64,000 nt of DNA from JAHEZL01 sp964406465. Lineage in GTDB: Bacteria; Bacteroidota; Bacteroidia; Flavobacteriales_C; GCA-002722245. The notes below the pieces were generated by a model. That model saw nothing but the letters and a program-made list of their open reading frames with translations. It did no database searches and had not been told where the DNA came from. Both the position numbers and the translations under genes were made by a program. This document shows, piece after piece, positions 53,909-61,664 of the stretch (positions within the stretch are counted from its first letter, which is position 1; every line of letters starts with the position of its first letter). Location of the stretch: the NCBI GenBank assembly GCA_964406465.1, contig CAYORT010000015.1:8867-72866 (forward strand), given 5' to 3'.

Positions 53909-54415
53909 TTAGTAATTTTTTAAAATTAATTTGTTGTTTTTAAAGTCAACAAGAATATATGGAGAACCAGGTAATTCATTTTTTTTATCCTGCGAGTTAC
54001 TTTCTTTTGATACATTTTTAAGGTTAAAGAAAATTTCAGGCAAATTATCACCATCAAAGTCATTAACTACAAATTGAATAAAAGGATTAAATCCATCTTC
54101 TATGAATTTCTCATGTGATGTAAGATAAGGCATATCTAATTGTATACAGTGAAAATTTCTAATTATAACATTTGAACTTAGTTGCATACGCAAATAATAG
54201 AATTCATGAGCCCCTCCATTTCCAATGAACCACAAAGAATCATTTATTTTATCTCCATCAAAATCCCAAATGTTTGAATAATTATAGATGGGAATATTCG
54301 TTTTTAAGATTGAATCAAATTTGTATGTAAGGTTTTTATCATGAGGAATGGTGTCAGTTTGAGCAAAAGATACATTCAATAAAAAAATTAATAGTATGAA
54401 TCCAATAATTTTCAT
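53909..54415 (-). CDS. Small exported protein with DFDGD calcium-binding-like motifs
   Basis: 168 residues: signal peptide MKIIGFILLIFLLNVSFAQ, then two Asp-rich loops, IWDFDGDKINDSLWFIGN and VVNDFDGDNLPEIFFNLK. These look like the FG-GAP/EF-hand-like DxDxDG calcium loops of secreted Bacteroidota proteins. The function is unknown. It sits six bases after hisIE in the same direction, and so could be read through from the his operon. Confidence 0.7.
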   Translation of the reverse strand: MKIIGFILLIFLLNVSFAQTDTIPHDKNLTYKFDSILKTNIPIYNYSNIWDFDGDKINDSLWFIGNGGAHEFYYLRMQLSSNVIIRNFHCIQLDMPYLTSHEKFIEDGFNPFIQFVVNDFDGDNLPEIFFNLKNVSKESNSQDKKNELPGSPYILVDFKNNKLILKNY

Positions 54416-54420
54416 TGATG

Positions 54421-55017
54421 TTATTTATGTCTCTCCCTCAAAACCTTCACAACATCCTCTAATTTATATCCTTTCGCGGCCAAAAGCACAATATAGTGAT
54501 ACATCAAATCTGCTGCTTCGCCCAAGAAAAGCTCTTTGTTGTCGTCTTTGGCTTCAATCACAATTTCTACAGCTTCTTCACCCACTTTTTGCGCGACTTT
54601 ATTGATGCCTTTAGCTAAAAGTTGAGAGGTGTATGATTTCTCAGACGGATTGTTTTTTCTGTTTTGGATGGTTTCTTCTAAGTAAGCCAAAAACTCGGTA
54701 GGAGAGGTCTCGCTTTTTTCTGCCCAGCAAGTATCGGTGCCGGTGTGGCATGTTGGCCCTACCGGATTTGCTTTAATCAATAAAGTATCGTTATCGCAAT
54801 CGATTTTGATGTCGACTACATTCAAGAAATTACCGCTTTCTTCACCTTTGGTCCACAAACGGTTTTTCGTTCTGCTGAAGAAAGTTACTTTGCCGCTTTC
54901 TTTGGTTTTGGCAAAAGCTTCTTCGTTCATATAGCCCAACATTAAAACAGCTTTCGTTTTAGCGTCTTGAATGATGGCCGGAACTAGTCCGTTTGATTTT
55001 GTAAAGTCAATTTTCAT
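54421..55017 (-). CDS. hisIE: Bifunctional phosphoribosyl-AMP cyclohydrolase / phosphoribosyl-ATP pyrophosphatase
   Basis: Performs steps two and three of histidine synthesis. The 198-residue protein fuses the HisI domain (residues 1-105, with YMNEEAFAKTKESGKVTFFS, CDNDTLLIKANPVGPTCHTG and TDTCWAE zinc ligands) to the HisE helical domain (residues 115-198, GINKVAQKVGEEAVEIVIEA and EAADLMYHYIVLLAAKGYKL). It is the last gene of the operon. A 232-base palindrome separates it from hisF. Confidence 0.95.
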   Translation of the reverse strand: MKIDFTKSNGLVPAIIQDAKTKAVLMLGYMNEEAFAKTKESGKVTFFSRTKNRLWTKGEESGNFLNVVDIKIDCDNDTLLIKANPVGPTCHTGTDTCWAEKSETSPTEFLAYLEETIQNRKNNPSEKSYTSQLLAKGINKVAQKVGEEAVEIVIEAKDDNKELFLGEAADLMYHYIVLLAAKGYKLEDVVKVLRERHK

Positions 55018-55067
55018 TGTGATAATTTAAAATGCGTTGCTAAAATAGTAATTAAAGAGATAGAATT

Positions 55068-55299
55068 AATTTTAACCACAGAGGCACAGAGTTTTTTCAC
55101 AGAGATCGCAGAGCAAGAATAAAAATTAAAGGTCGCAGAGACACTGCGTTTTAACAGAGTTCACAGAGTGTAGTGCTTGAAATTGAGTTCTTTTTTTTAA
55201 GTGTTGCACTCTGTGAACTCTCTTAAGCAAAGCGCCTCAGTGTTCAATGATTTCTTTGTGACCTCTGTGAAAAATCTCTGTCTCTCTGTGGTTAAAAAT
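55068..55299. repeat. CACAGAGGCACAGAG palindromic element between hisIE and hisF
   Basis: The left TTTTAACCACAGAGGCACAG and right CTCTGTCTCTCTGTGGTTAA arms are inverted copies enclosing further CACAGAG/CTCTGTG segments. It makes an imperfect palindrome of about 230 bases. The same words recur in the tandem array at 40669-41350. It touches the hisF stop codon. Confidence 0.82.
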
Positions 55300-56057
55300 T
55301 AAACCATGCGTACATTAACTCCTTCTTCTTTCAAATACTTCTTCAATTCAGGAATCCCAATCTCTTTAAAGTGAAAGATACTCGCCGCCAAAGCCGCATC
55401 GGCTTTTCCATTGATGAAAGTATTGCGAATGTGTTCCATATTTCCTGCTCCGCCCGATGCGATAATAGGAATGTTGAGCAAGTCGCTCATCTTAGCCAAA
55501 GCCTCATCGGCAAAGCCAGCCTTTGTTCCATCGTGATCCATAGAGGTAAATAAAATTTCACCGGCACCACGTTTTTCGGCTTCTTGCACCCAGGCAAACA
55601 ATTCTAAATCGGTTTTGATTCTACCGCCATTTAAATGAACGTACCAAGTGCCATCGATTTGTTTGGCATCAACGGCCACAACTACGCACTGACTCCCAAA
55701 TTTATCAGACAGTTGGTTAATCAAATCGGGATTTTTAACCGCTGCTGAGTTGATGCTTATTTTATCTGCACCGGCATTCAGCACCGCATGCGCATCTTCT
55801 ACCGAAGAAATTCCGCCACCAATGGTGAAGGGGATGTTAAGTTGTTCGGCCACTTTAGTAGCCAGTTCAACTACCGTTTTTCTTTTTTCGTGAGTGGCAG
55901 TAATGTCTAGAAGCACCAATTCATCGGCACCTTCTTCGGCATACAATTTTGCCAATTCAACAGGGTCGCCTGCATCGCGCAAGCCAACAAAGTTTACACC
56001 TTTAACGGTGCGACCGTCTTTAATATCGAGGCAGGGTATGATTCTTTTTGATAGCAT
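55299..56057 (-). CDS. hisF: Imidazole glycerol phosphate synthase, cyclase subunit
   Basis: Uses ammonia from HisH to convert PRFAR to imidazole glycerol phosphate and AICAR. The 252-residue (beta/alpha)8 protein has IPCLDIKDGRTVKGVNFVGL (catalytic Asp11), IGGGISSVEDAHAVLNAGAD, VVAVDAKQIDGTWYVHLNGG, LFTSMDHDGTKAGFADE and IIASGGAGNMEHI. It is separated from hisA by a 70-base REP-like palindrome. Confidence 0.97.
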   Translation of the reverse strand: MLSKRIIPCLDIKDGRTVKGVNFVGLRDAGDPVELAKLYAEEGADELVLLDITATHEKRKTVVELATKVAEQLNIPFTIGGGISSVEDAHAVLNAGADKISINSAAVKNPDLINQLSDKFGSQCVVVAVDAKQIDGTWYVHLNGGRIKTDLELFAWVQEAEKRGAGEILFTSMDHDGTKAGFADEALAKMSDLLNIPIIASGGAGNMEHIRNTFINGKADAALAASIFHFKEIGIPELKKYLKEEGVNVRMV

Positions 56058-56069
56058 TTTTTCGTTATT

Positions 56070-56139
56070 GTAGGGGCGAAAAATCTTTCGCCCTATTATT
56101 TATTCAATTTTTAATGGGCGAAAAATTTTTCGCCCCTAC
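56070..56139. repeat. REP-like palindrome between hisF and hisA
   Basis: GTAGGGGCGAAAAATCTTTC to GAAAAATTTTTCGCCCCTAC, the same family as 26398-26464 and 44554-44627. It fills the hisA-hisF gap. Confidence 0.85.
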
Positions 56140-56146
56140 ACCCACA

Positions 56147-56863
56147 TTAATGGTTAAATATCTCCAATTCTTTTAAACTTATTCTATTTTCATAAATCGC
56201 TTTTCCTACAATGGCACCGTAGCAACCGGCAGCTTTTAAGTCGTGTAAATCTTGCATAGTCGTAACTCCACCGCTGGCAATCACATTCAATTTCGGAAAT
56301 TTAGCAATCATCTTTTTGTACAATTCTGTCGCCGTTCCTTGCAAAGCACCATCCTTTGAAATGTCGGTACAAACAGTATATTCGGCACCTTTAGCTACAT
56401 AATCGGCAAGGAAACTCCAAAGGTCAATTCCCGAATCTTCTAGCCAGCCATTGGTAGCAATTTTTTCATCTTTTACATCGGCGCCCAAGATGATTTTACC
56501 GCCATATTGTTTAATCCATGAAGAAAAAATATCGGGATTTTTCACAGCTATACTTCCACCTGTAACTTGCGCTGCACCGCTGTTGAAAGCCAATTGAATA
56601 TCGCTATCGGTTTTAACGCCGCCACCGAAATCAACAGTAAGTTTAGTTTCCTTGGCAATCCTTTCTAGTACTTTGTGGTTAATGATGTGTCCGCTTTTTG
56701 CGCCATCTAAATCTACCAAATGCAAACGCTTTAATCCGGCAGCCTCAAACATTTTGGCTACTTCCAACGGATTTTCATTGTACACTTTTTTTTGAGCGTA
56801 ATCGCCTTGTGTGAGTCGAACACATTTACCGTCGATGATGTCTATTGCAGGGATGATGAACAT
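56147..56863 (-). CDS. hisA: ProFAR isomerase (1-(5-phosphoribosyl)-5-... imidazole-4-carboxamide isomerase)
   Basis: An Amadori isomerase, step four of histidine synthesis. The 238-residue (beta/alpha)8 barrel has IPAIDIIDGKCVRLTQGDYA (catalytic Asp8), LHLVDLDGAKSGHIINHKVL, VDFGGGVKTDSDIQLAFNSG, CTDISKDGALQGTATELYKK (second catalytic Asp) and VIASGGVTTMQDLHDLK. It is paired with hisF. Confidence 0.96.
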   Translation of the reverse strand: MFIIPAIDIIDGKCVRLTQGDYAQKKVYNENPLEVAKMFEAAGLKRLHLVDLDGAKSGHIINHKVLERIAKETKLTVDFGGGVKTDSDIQLAFNSGAAQVTGGSIAVKNPDIFSSWIKQYGGKIILGADVKDEKIATNGWLEDSGIDLWSFLADYVAKGAEYTVCTDISKDGALQGTATELYKKMIAKFPKLNVIASGGVTTMQDLHDLKAAGCYGAIVGKAIYENRISLKELEIFNH

Positions 56864-56893
56864 AAATAATTAGTTTTGATTGAACACACAGCA

Positions 56894-56961
56894 CGTCATA
56901 GCGAGGAACGAAGCAACCTTATAATACACTTGATAAGTTTGCTTCGTTCCTCGCAATGACG
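56894..56961. repeat. Inverted repeat CGTCAT-GCGAGGAACGAAGC between hisA and hisH
   Basis: CGTCATAGCGAGGAACGAAG and the inverted CTTCGTTCCTCGCAATGACG (one or two mismatches) around a short AT-rich loop. Sequences of this kind (GTCATTGCGAGGA-GAAGCAA) occur widely in bacterial genomes as small palindromic repeats. No coding. Confidence 0.82.
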
Positions 56962-56976
56962 AACTAGATTTAATTT

Positions 56977-57558
56977 TCATAACGATAAAAAGTTTTTCAA
57001 AATTTGTTCGCCAACTTTTCCACTTTTCTCAGGGTGATACTGACAAGCATAAAAATTATCTTTTTGAATAGATGCGCTGAAAGGAGTAATGTAATCACAT
57101 GTTTCAACAGTGTATTGATTTACGGGAAGATAGTAGCTGTGAACAAAATACACTTGGCTATCTTGTTGATTAAAAACTTTATTACTTAATTGCCCCAGGC
57201 GGCTCGCCTGCCAACCCATGTGCGGAACTTTCATTGTAGGATTAAAAAGTTTAACAGTTTCCTCAATAATACCAAGGCACGGTGTGCCTCCTTCTTCAGA
57301 GAATTTACACAACAATTGCATTCCCAAACATATGCCTAAAACAGGTTGTTTCAACTGAGGAATCAACGTATCTAAACCTTGTGCTTTCAACTCGTTCATG
57401 GCAGCTTGTGCGTGACCAACACCCGGAAAAATAACTTTATCTGCTTCTAATATTTCCTCCGCATTGTTTGATAGAATAGGCGTTACACCCAAGCGATGAA
57501 ATGCATATTTCACCGATTGTGTGTTACCTGCTCCGTAATTTATGATAACCAATTTCAT
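56977..57558 (-). CDS. hisH: Imidazole glycerol phosphate synthase, glutaminase subunit
   Basis: Releases ammonia from glutamine for HisF. The 193-residue class I amidotransferase has VIINYGAGNTQSVKYAFHRL, VIFPGVGHAQAAMNELK, the nucleophile elbow VLGICLGMQLL (Cys about 77), and the His-Glu pair in CQYHPEKSGKVGEQILKNFL. The position, before hisA and hisF in one operon, fits. Confidence 0.96.
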   Translation of the reverse strand: MKLVIINYGAGNTQSVKYAFHRLGVTPILSNNAEEILEADKVIFPGVGHAQAAMNELKAQGLDTLIPQLKQPVLGICLGMQLLCKFSEEGGTPCLGIIEETVKLFNPTMKVPHMGWQASRLGQLSNKVFNQQDSQVYFVHSYYLPVNQYTVETCDYITPFSASIQKDNFYACQYHPEKSGKVGEQILKNFLSL

Positions 57559-57563
57559 TGCTA

Positions 57564-57643
57564 AAATTTTTAATTTTTAATTCTCAATTTTTAATTGGAA
57601 TGCAAATTCATTAAGAATTAAAAACTCATAATTAAGAATTAAA
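57564..57643. repeat. AT-rich palindrome between hisH and hisB
   Basis: TTTTTAATTCTCAATTTTTA on the left and TTAAGAATTAAAAACTC, ATTAAGAATTAAA on the right form an AT-only hairpin that fills the spacer. Similar words fill the other his spacers at 58779, 59877, 61247 and 61629, and the gap before sucD (31038). Confidence 0.7.
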
Positions 57644-58777
57644 TCAAAGCGTTCCCTTCGTACTTGGAAGGCTTTGATTATCCGCATCGCGCTTAATCGC
57701 CATTTTAATCGCTTTTGCTAAAGCTTTAAAAATACCTTCAATTTTGTGGTGTTCGTTCGTTCCTTCTGCTTTGATATTTAGGTTGCAACGGGCAGTGTCG
57801 CTAAACGATTTGAAGAAATGGTAAAACATTTCGGTAGGCATGTCGCCCACTTTTTCACGTTTAAATTCTGCGCTCCATTCAATCCACGGACGCCCACCAA
57901 AATCAATAGCAACCTGCGCTAAACAATCGTCCATTGGCAAGCAATAGCCGTAACGCTCAACACCTAGTTTATTGCCCAAAGCTTTGTTGATGCATTCGCC
58001 CAAAGCCAAGGCTGTATCTTCGATGGTGTGGTGCTCGTCGATCTCTAAATCACCTTTGGTGATGATGGTTAAATCCATACCTGAGTGGCGACCAATTTGA
58101 TCAAGCATGTGATCGAAAAATGGCAAGCCGGTAGAGATATTGGTTTTACCCGAACCATCTAAATCCACTTCAATTTTGATTTTAGTTTCTTTGGTGTTTC
58201 TTTCTACAAGCGCTGTTCTGTCGGCTTTGCGCAAGAACTCCCAAATATTTTTCCAAGAAGTTGTTTTAATTGCGATGGTAGAAGCAAGGTCGTTTTCTTT
58301 GGCAGAAATTTCGCTGGCACCCAACGCTTCATTATTGTTTAACCAAATACCTTTTGCGCCTAAATTGGCAGCCAATTGCATGTCGGTAATTCTATCGCCA
58401 ATCACAAAAGAGTTGGCCAAGTCGTATTCTCCCGTCATGTATTTTCCTAGCATTCCGGTACCTGGTTTGCGCGTTGGAGCATTGTCTTTAGCGAAAGTTC
58501 GGTCAACAAAAATATCGGTGAATTCAATTCCCTCGCCTTTGAGTGAATTGATGATCATATTCTGACAAGGCCAGAAGGTATCTTCAGGAAAAGAGTCGGT
58601 GCCCAATCCGTCTTGATTGGTAACCATCACCAGAACGAAATCTAGTTTTTCGGCGATTTTACTCAGGTTTTGAAATACACCTGGGTAGAATTCCAATTTG
58701 TTTAAATCGTCAACTTGATAGTCGTTGGGTTCTTTAACCAACACTCCGTCGCGATCGATGAATAGTACTTTTTGCAT
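57644..58777 (-). CDS. hisB: Bifunctional histidinol phosphatase / imidazole glycerol phosphate dehydratase
   Basis: The 377-residue fusion. Residues 1-170 are the HAD phosphatase (FIDRDGVLVKEPNDYQVDDL, VTNQDGLGTDSFPED, SFVIGDRITDMQLAANLGAK). Residues 183-377 are the IGPD domain (VERNTKETKIKIEVDLDG, FFDHMLDQIGRHSGMDL, EIDEHHTIEDTALALGE manganese ligands, NEHHKIEGIFKALAKAIKMA). It catalyses steps six and eight of histidine synthesis. Such fusions are usual in Bacteroidota and enterobacteria. Confidence 0.97.
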   Translation of the reverse strand: MQKVLFIDRDGVLVKEPNDYQVDDLNKLEFYPGVFQNLSKIAEKLDFVLVMVTNQDGLGTDSFPEDTFWPCQNMIINSLKGEGIEFTDIFVDRTFAKDNAPTRKPGTGMLGKYMTGEYDLANSFVIGDRITDMQLAANLGAKGIWLNNNEALGASEISAKENDLASTIAIKTTSWKNIWEFLRKADRTALVERNTKETKIKIEVDLDGSGKTNISTGLPFFDHMLDQIGRHSGMDLTIITKGDLEIDEHHTIEDTALALGECINKALGNKLGVERYGYCLPMDDCLAQVAIDFGGRPWIEWSAEFKREKVGDMPTEMFYHFFKSFSDTARCNLNIKAEGTNEHHKIEGIFKALAKAIKMAIKRDADNQSLPSTKGTL

Positions 58778-58778
58778 A

Positions 58779-58838
58779 ATTTTTAATTCACAATTTTTAA
58801 TTCTTAATTAAGGCAATTCAAAATTCATAATTAAGAAT
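58779..58838. repeat. AT-rich palindrome between hisB and hisC
   Basis: TAATTTTTAATTCACAATTT, TTAATTCTTAATTAAGG and AATTCATAATTAAGAATTC words. The end of the repeat runs into the hisC stop region. Confidence 0.65.
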
Positions 58839-59873
58839 TCATAATTCTTTTAGCGCAGATAAAAGTTCCTTGTTTTCTTCAGGTGTACCTACCGTAATTC
58901 TGATACATCCTTCACACAAAGTCACCGTATTTCTATTGCGCACAATGATACCTTTTTTCACCAAAAAATTATAGGTAGCATTAGCATCATTTACTTTAGC
59001 TAAAACGAAGTTGGCATCGCTGGGATATACTTTTTTGGTGATGCTTAATTTCGCTATTTCTTCGGCCAATGCTGCTCTTTCTTGATTCAGTAATTCAATT
59101 TCTTGCATCACTTTTTCTCTTTCTTCCAACTTTTTCAACACCGCTTGTTGTGTAAGTTCATTGATGTTGTAGGGAGGTTTGATTTTATTCAAAACCTTAA
59201 TGATGTCTTTGCTCGCATAAGCTATCCCCATTCGCAAGGCCGCCAAACCCCAAGCTTTTGAGAAGGTTTGCATCACAAATAAATTAGGGTACAAATCCAA
59301 ATAATTCACCCAGCTTTCTTGCGTGGCAAAATCGGCATAAGCCTCATCTATCAAAACAATGCCATTGAATCCTTTGATGATTTGTTTAATATCTTCAGGG
59401 TCGATGCTATTGCCTGTTGGATTATTTGGAGAGCAAATAAATATCAATTTTGTTTTTGCATTTACAGCAGCTAAAATCGCGGGAACATCCAATTGAAAAT
59501 CGGGAGTTAGCGATACCTTTTTAATCTCTACATTGTTGATGTTGCTGTAAACTTCATACATCCCATAAGTAGGAGGAAGGATAATCACATTGTCTTCTTT
59601 AGGTTCGCAAAAAGCGCGAATAATTAAGTCGATGACTTCATCACTTCCGTTTCCGAAAAGAATATTTTCCTTGTCGATATTTTTGATTGCCGCCCATTTC
59701 TTTTTCACTTCCCATTGCATGGGGTCGGGATAACGATTTTGTCCGGTATTAAACGGATTTTCATTCGCATCTAAATAAATGCTTGCTTCACCCGAGAATT
59801 CATCTCTGGCAGAAGAGTAGGGGGTTAGCGCTGCTATGTTGGGGCGCAATATTTTGTTTAAATTGAAACTCAT
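58839..59873 (-). CDS. hisC: Histidinol-phosphate aminotransferase
   Basis: A PLP enzyme, step seven. The 344-residue fold-type I aminotransferase has LDANENPFNTGQNRYPDPMQ, FGNGSDEVIDLIIRAFCEP, CSPNNPTGNSIDPEDIK, VLIDEAYADFATQESWV and the Schiff-base lysine in VMQTFSKAWGLAALRMGIAY. It lies in the his operon between hisD and hisB. Confidence 0.96.
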   Translation of the reverse strand: MSFNLNKILRPNIAALTPYSSARDEFSGEASIYLDANENPFNTGQNRYPDPMQWEVKKKWAAIKNIDKENILFGNGSDEVIDLIIRAFCEPKEDNVIILPPTYGMYEVYSNINNVEIKKVSLTPDFQLDVPAILAAVNAKTKLIFICSPNNPTGNSIDPEDIKQIIKGFNGIVLIDEAYADFATQESWVNYLDLYPNLFVMQTFSKAWGLAALRMGIAYASKDIIKVLNKIKPPYNINELTQQAVLKKLEEREKVMQEIELLNQERAALAEEIAKLSITKKVYPSDANFVLAKVNDANATYNFLVKKGIIVRNRNTVTLCEGCIRITVGTPEENKELLSALKEL

Positions 59874-59876
59874 ATT

Positions 59877-59963
59877 AATTAATTTTTAATTTTAAATTCT
59901 TAATTTTTAATTGCTTTTTGAAGTGCTTCTAATTAAAAATTAAGAATTAATAATTCATAATTA
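59877..59963. repeat. AT-rich palindrome between hisC and hisD
   Basis: AATTTTTAATTTTAAATTC with TTAATTTTTAATTGC at the left, and inverted AATTAAAAATTAAGAATTAA at the right around GAAGTGCTTC, itself a small palindrome. It makes an 85-base hairpin. Confidence 0.7.
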
Positions 59964-61244
59964 TCAATTTCGCTTTAAGCGAATTGATACTGCATTTTTA
60001 TGTGCTATTAATTCTTCTGCTTCGGCCATAATTTCAATCACATTACCTAGCTCTTTTAAACCATCTTGTGTAATTCTTTGGAAGGTTATTTTCTTCACAA
60101 ATGAATCTAACGACACACCGCTGTAAGCGCGAGCGTAGCCGTTGGTTGGCAAGGTGTGATTGGTTCCCGAGGCGTAATCACCAGCACTTTCGGGCGTGTA
60201 ATTTCCTAAGAAAACAGAGCCTGCATTTACAATTCTATCTATAAAAAAGGCTTCTTCTCTGCTTTGTAAAATCAAGTGTTCAGGAGCGTATTCATTGATC
60301 AAAGCCAAAGCCTGATAAACATCTTCTACACAAATCAAGATGGAATTATTTAATGCTTTTGCAGCAATCTCTTTTCGAGGCAATTCATTCAATTGTTTCT
60401 CTACTTCGGTTTTTACTTCGGCAATCATGTTTTCTTGTGTGGTGACAAACACCACCTGACTATCAGCACCGTGTTCTGCTTGTGATAACAAATCGGCAGC
60501 GATGAAAGAGGCATTGCCTGAATCATCGGCAAACACCAATACTTCCGACGGTCCGGCTGGCATGTCAATCGCCACACCTTCCATACTTGCGTATTGTTTT
60601 GCTGCAGTTACATATTGGTTGCCCGGACCGAATATCTTATAAACTTGTTTTACCGTTTCGGTGCCGTAGGTCATTGCACCAATGGCTTGCGTACCGCCCA
60701 ATTTGTAAACTTCGGTGATGCCGCATAAGTCGGCTGCAAATAAAATAGCTGGATGAATTTTTCCTTCTTTATTAGGAGGAGAACACATCACCATTTCTTT
60801 GCAACCCGCTATTTTAGCAGGTATAGCCAACATAAAAACAGTAGAAAAAAGAGGGGCAGAGCCACCGGGAATATATAAGCCCACTTTTTCAATCGCAGTA
60901 GTTTTTCTCCAGCAATCAATACCGTTTGATATTTTAACAGGAGCTTCAACTACCAATTGATTCTCGTGAAACTTGCGGATGTTTCGCGCTGCTTTCTCAA
61001 TCGATGATTTTAAATTGTCGGGAACCAAGGCAATAGCTTCTTCAATTTCTGCTTTCGAAACTTTGATAGAGCTTAAGTTGCATCCATCAAATTTAGCAGT
61101 GAATTCTAAAAGAGCTTTGTCACCTTCTGCCTGAATTTTAGCGAATACTTCGGCCACCACCTTTTCCAAATTAGCTTTGGTTTGTGTGGGACGTTTTAGT
61201 ATATCGTTCCAAGATTCTTTATTGGGGTTAATGTATGTTTTCAT
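59964..61244 (-). CDS. hisD: Histidinol dehydrogenase
   Basis: Oxidises L-histidinol to L-histidine in two NAD-dependent steps. The 426-residue zinc enzyme shows KVGLYIPGGSAPLFSTVFML, VYKLGGTQAIGAMTYGTETV, VDKIFGPGNQY-like KIFGPGNQYVTAAKQ, DMPAGPSEVLVFADDSGN, AEHGADSQVVFVTT (Gln/His zinc ligands), EYAPEHLILQS (catalytic Glu-His) and AGDYASGTNHTLPTNGYARA. It is second in the his operon by biosynthetic genes, after hisG and a four-helix-bundle gene. Confidence 0.97.
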   Translation of the reverse strand: MKTYINPNKESWNDILKRPTQTKANLEKVVAEVFAKIQAEGDKALLEFTAKFDGCNLSSIKVSKAEIEEAIALVPDNLKSSIEKAARNIRKFHENQLVVEAPVKISNGIDCWRKTTAIEKVGLYIPGGSAPLFSTVFMLAIPAKIAGCKEMVMCSPPNKEGKIHPAILFAADLCGITEVYKLGGTQAIGAMTYGTETVKQVYKIFGPGNQYVTAAKQYASMEGVAIDMPAGPSEVLVFADDSGNASFIAADLLSQAEHGADSQVVFVTTQENMIAEVKTEVEKQLNELPRKEIAAKALNNSILICVEDVYQALALINEYAPEHLILQSREEAFFIDRIVNAGSVFLGNYTPESAGDYASGTNHTLPTNGYARAYSGVSLDSFVKKITFQRITQDGLKELGNVIEIMAEAEELIAHKNAVSIRLKRN

Positions 61245-61269
61245 TTAGATAATTCTCAATTTTTAATTT

Positions 61270-61632
61270 TTAATTCTTAATTGGTTCTATTTGCAGGGTT
61301 TTAAGAATAGACGTGAGCAATTTCACCAATTCATGACAAAGAGTTATTTGATCATCTACGTTTATGGAGGTAAGATTGCTGTCTTTAATTAAACTTAGCC
61401 AATAAAGGGTTTCGCGCGCTTCTTTAGAAGCAATTGAAAGCTTGGCAATAAAATCTTTTTTTGATTGGGCAGCGCTAGCCTCAGTGACATTAGCTCCAAC
61501 GCTGGTTCCCGATCTCAATAATTGTTTAGAAAGTACAAATTCCTTATCGTTCTGAAGTTCCTTATAAAGTGCAATAATTACCAATGCAAATTGGTAACTT
61601 TTTTTCTTTATGGCATTGTCCTCTTTCATCAA
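61270..61632 (-). CDS. Four-helix-bundle protein (23S rRNA intervening-sequence family)
   Basis: 120 residues, all helical: KKKSYQFALVIIALYKELQ, FVLSKQLLRSGTSVGANVTE, AQSKKDFIAKLSIASKEARE and TLYWLSLIKD. These are the hallmarks of the S23/four-helix-bundle family, first known from intervening sequences in 23S rRNA genes. The family is abundant and mobile in Bacteroidota and its function is poorly defined. It sits inside the his operon between hisG and hisD, flanked on both sides by AT-rich palindromic spacers (61247-61285, 61629-61664), which suggests it was inserted. Confidence 0.88.
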   Translation of the reverse strand: MMKEDNAIKKKSYQFALVIIALYKELQNDKEFVLSKQLLRSGTSVGANVTEASAAQSKKDFIAKLSIASKEARETLYWLSLIKDSNLTSINVDDQITLCHELVKLLTSILKTLQIEPIKN

Positions 61633-61664
61633 TTAAAAATTATGAATTAAAAATTATGAATTAA

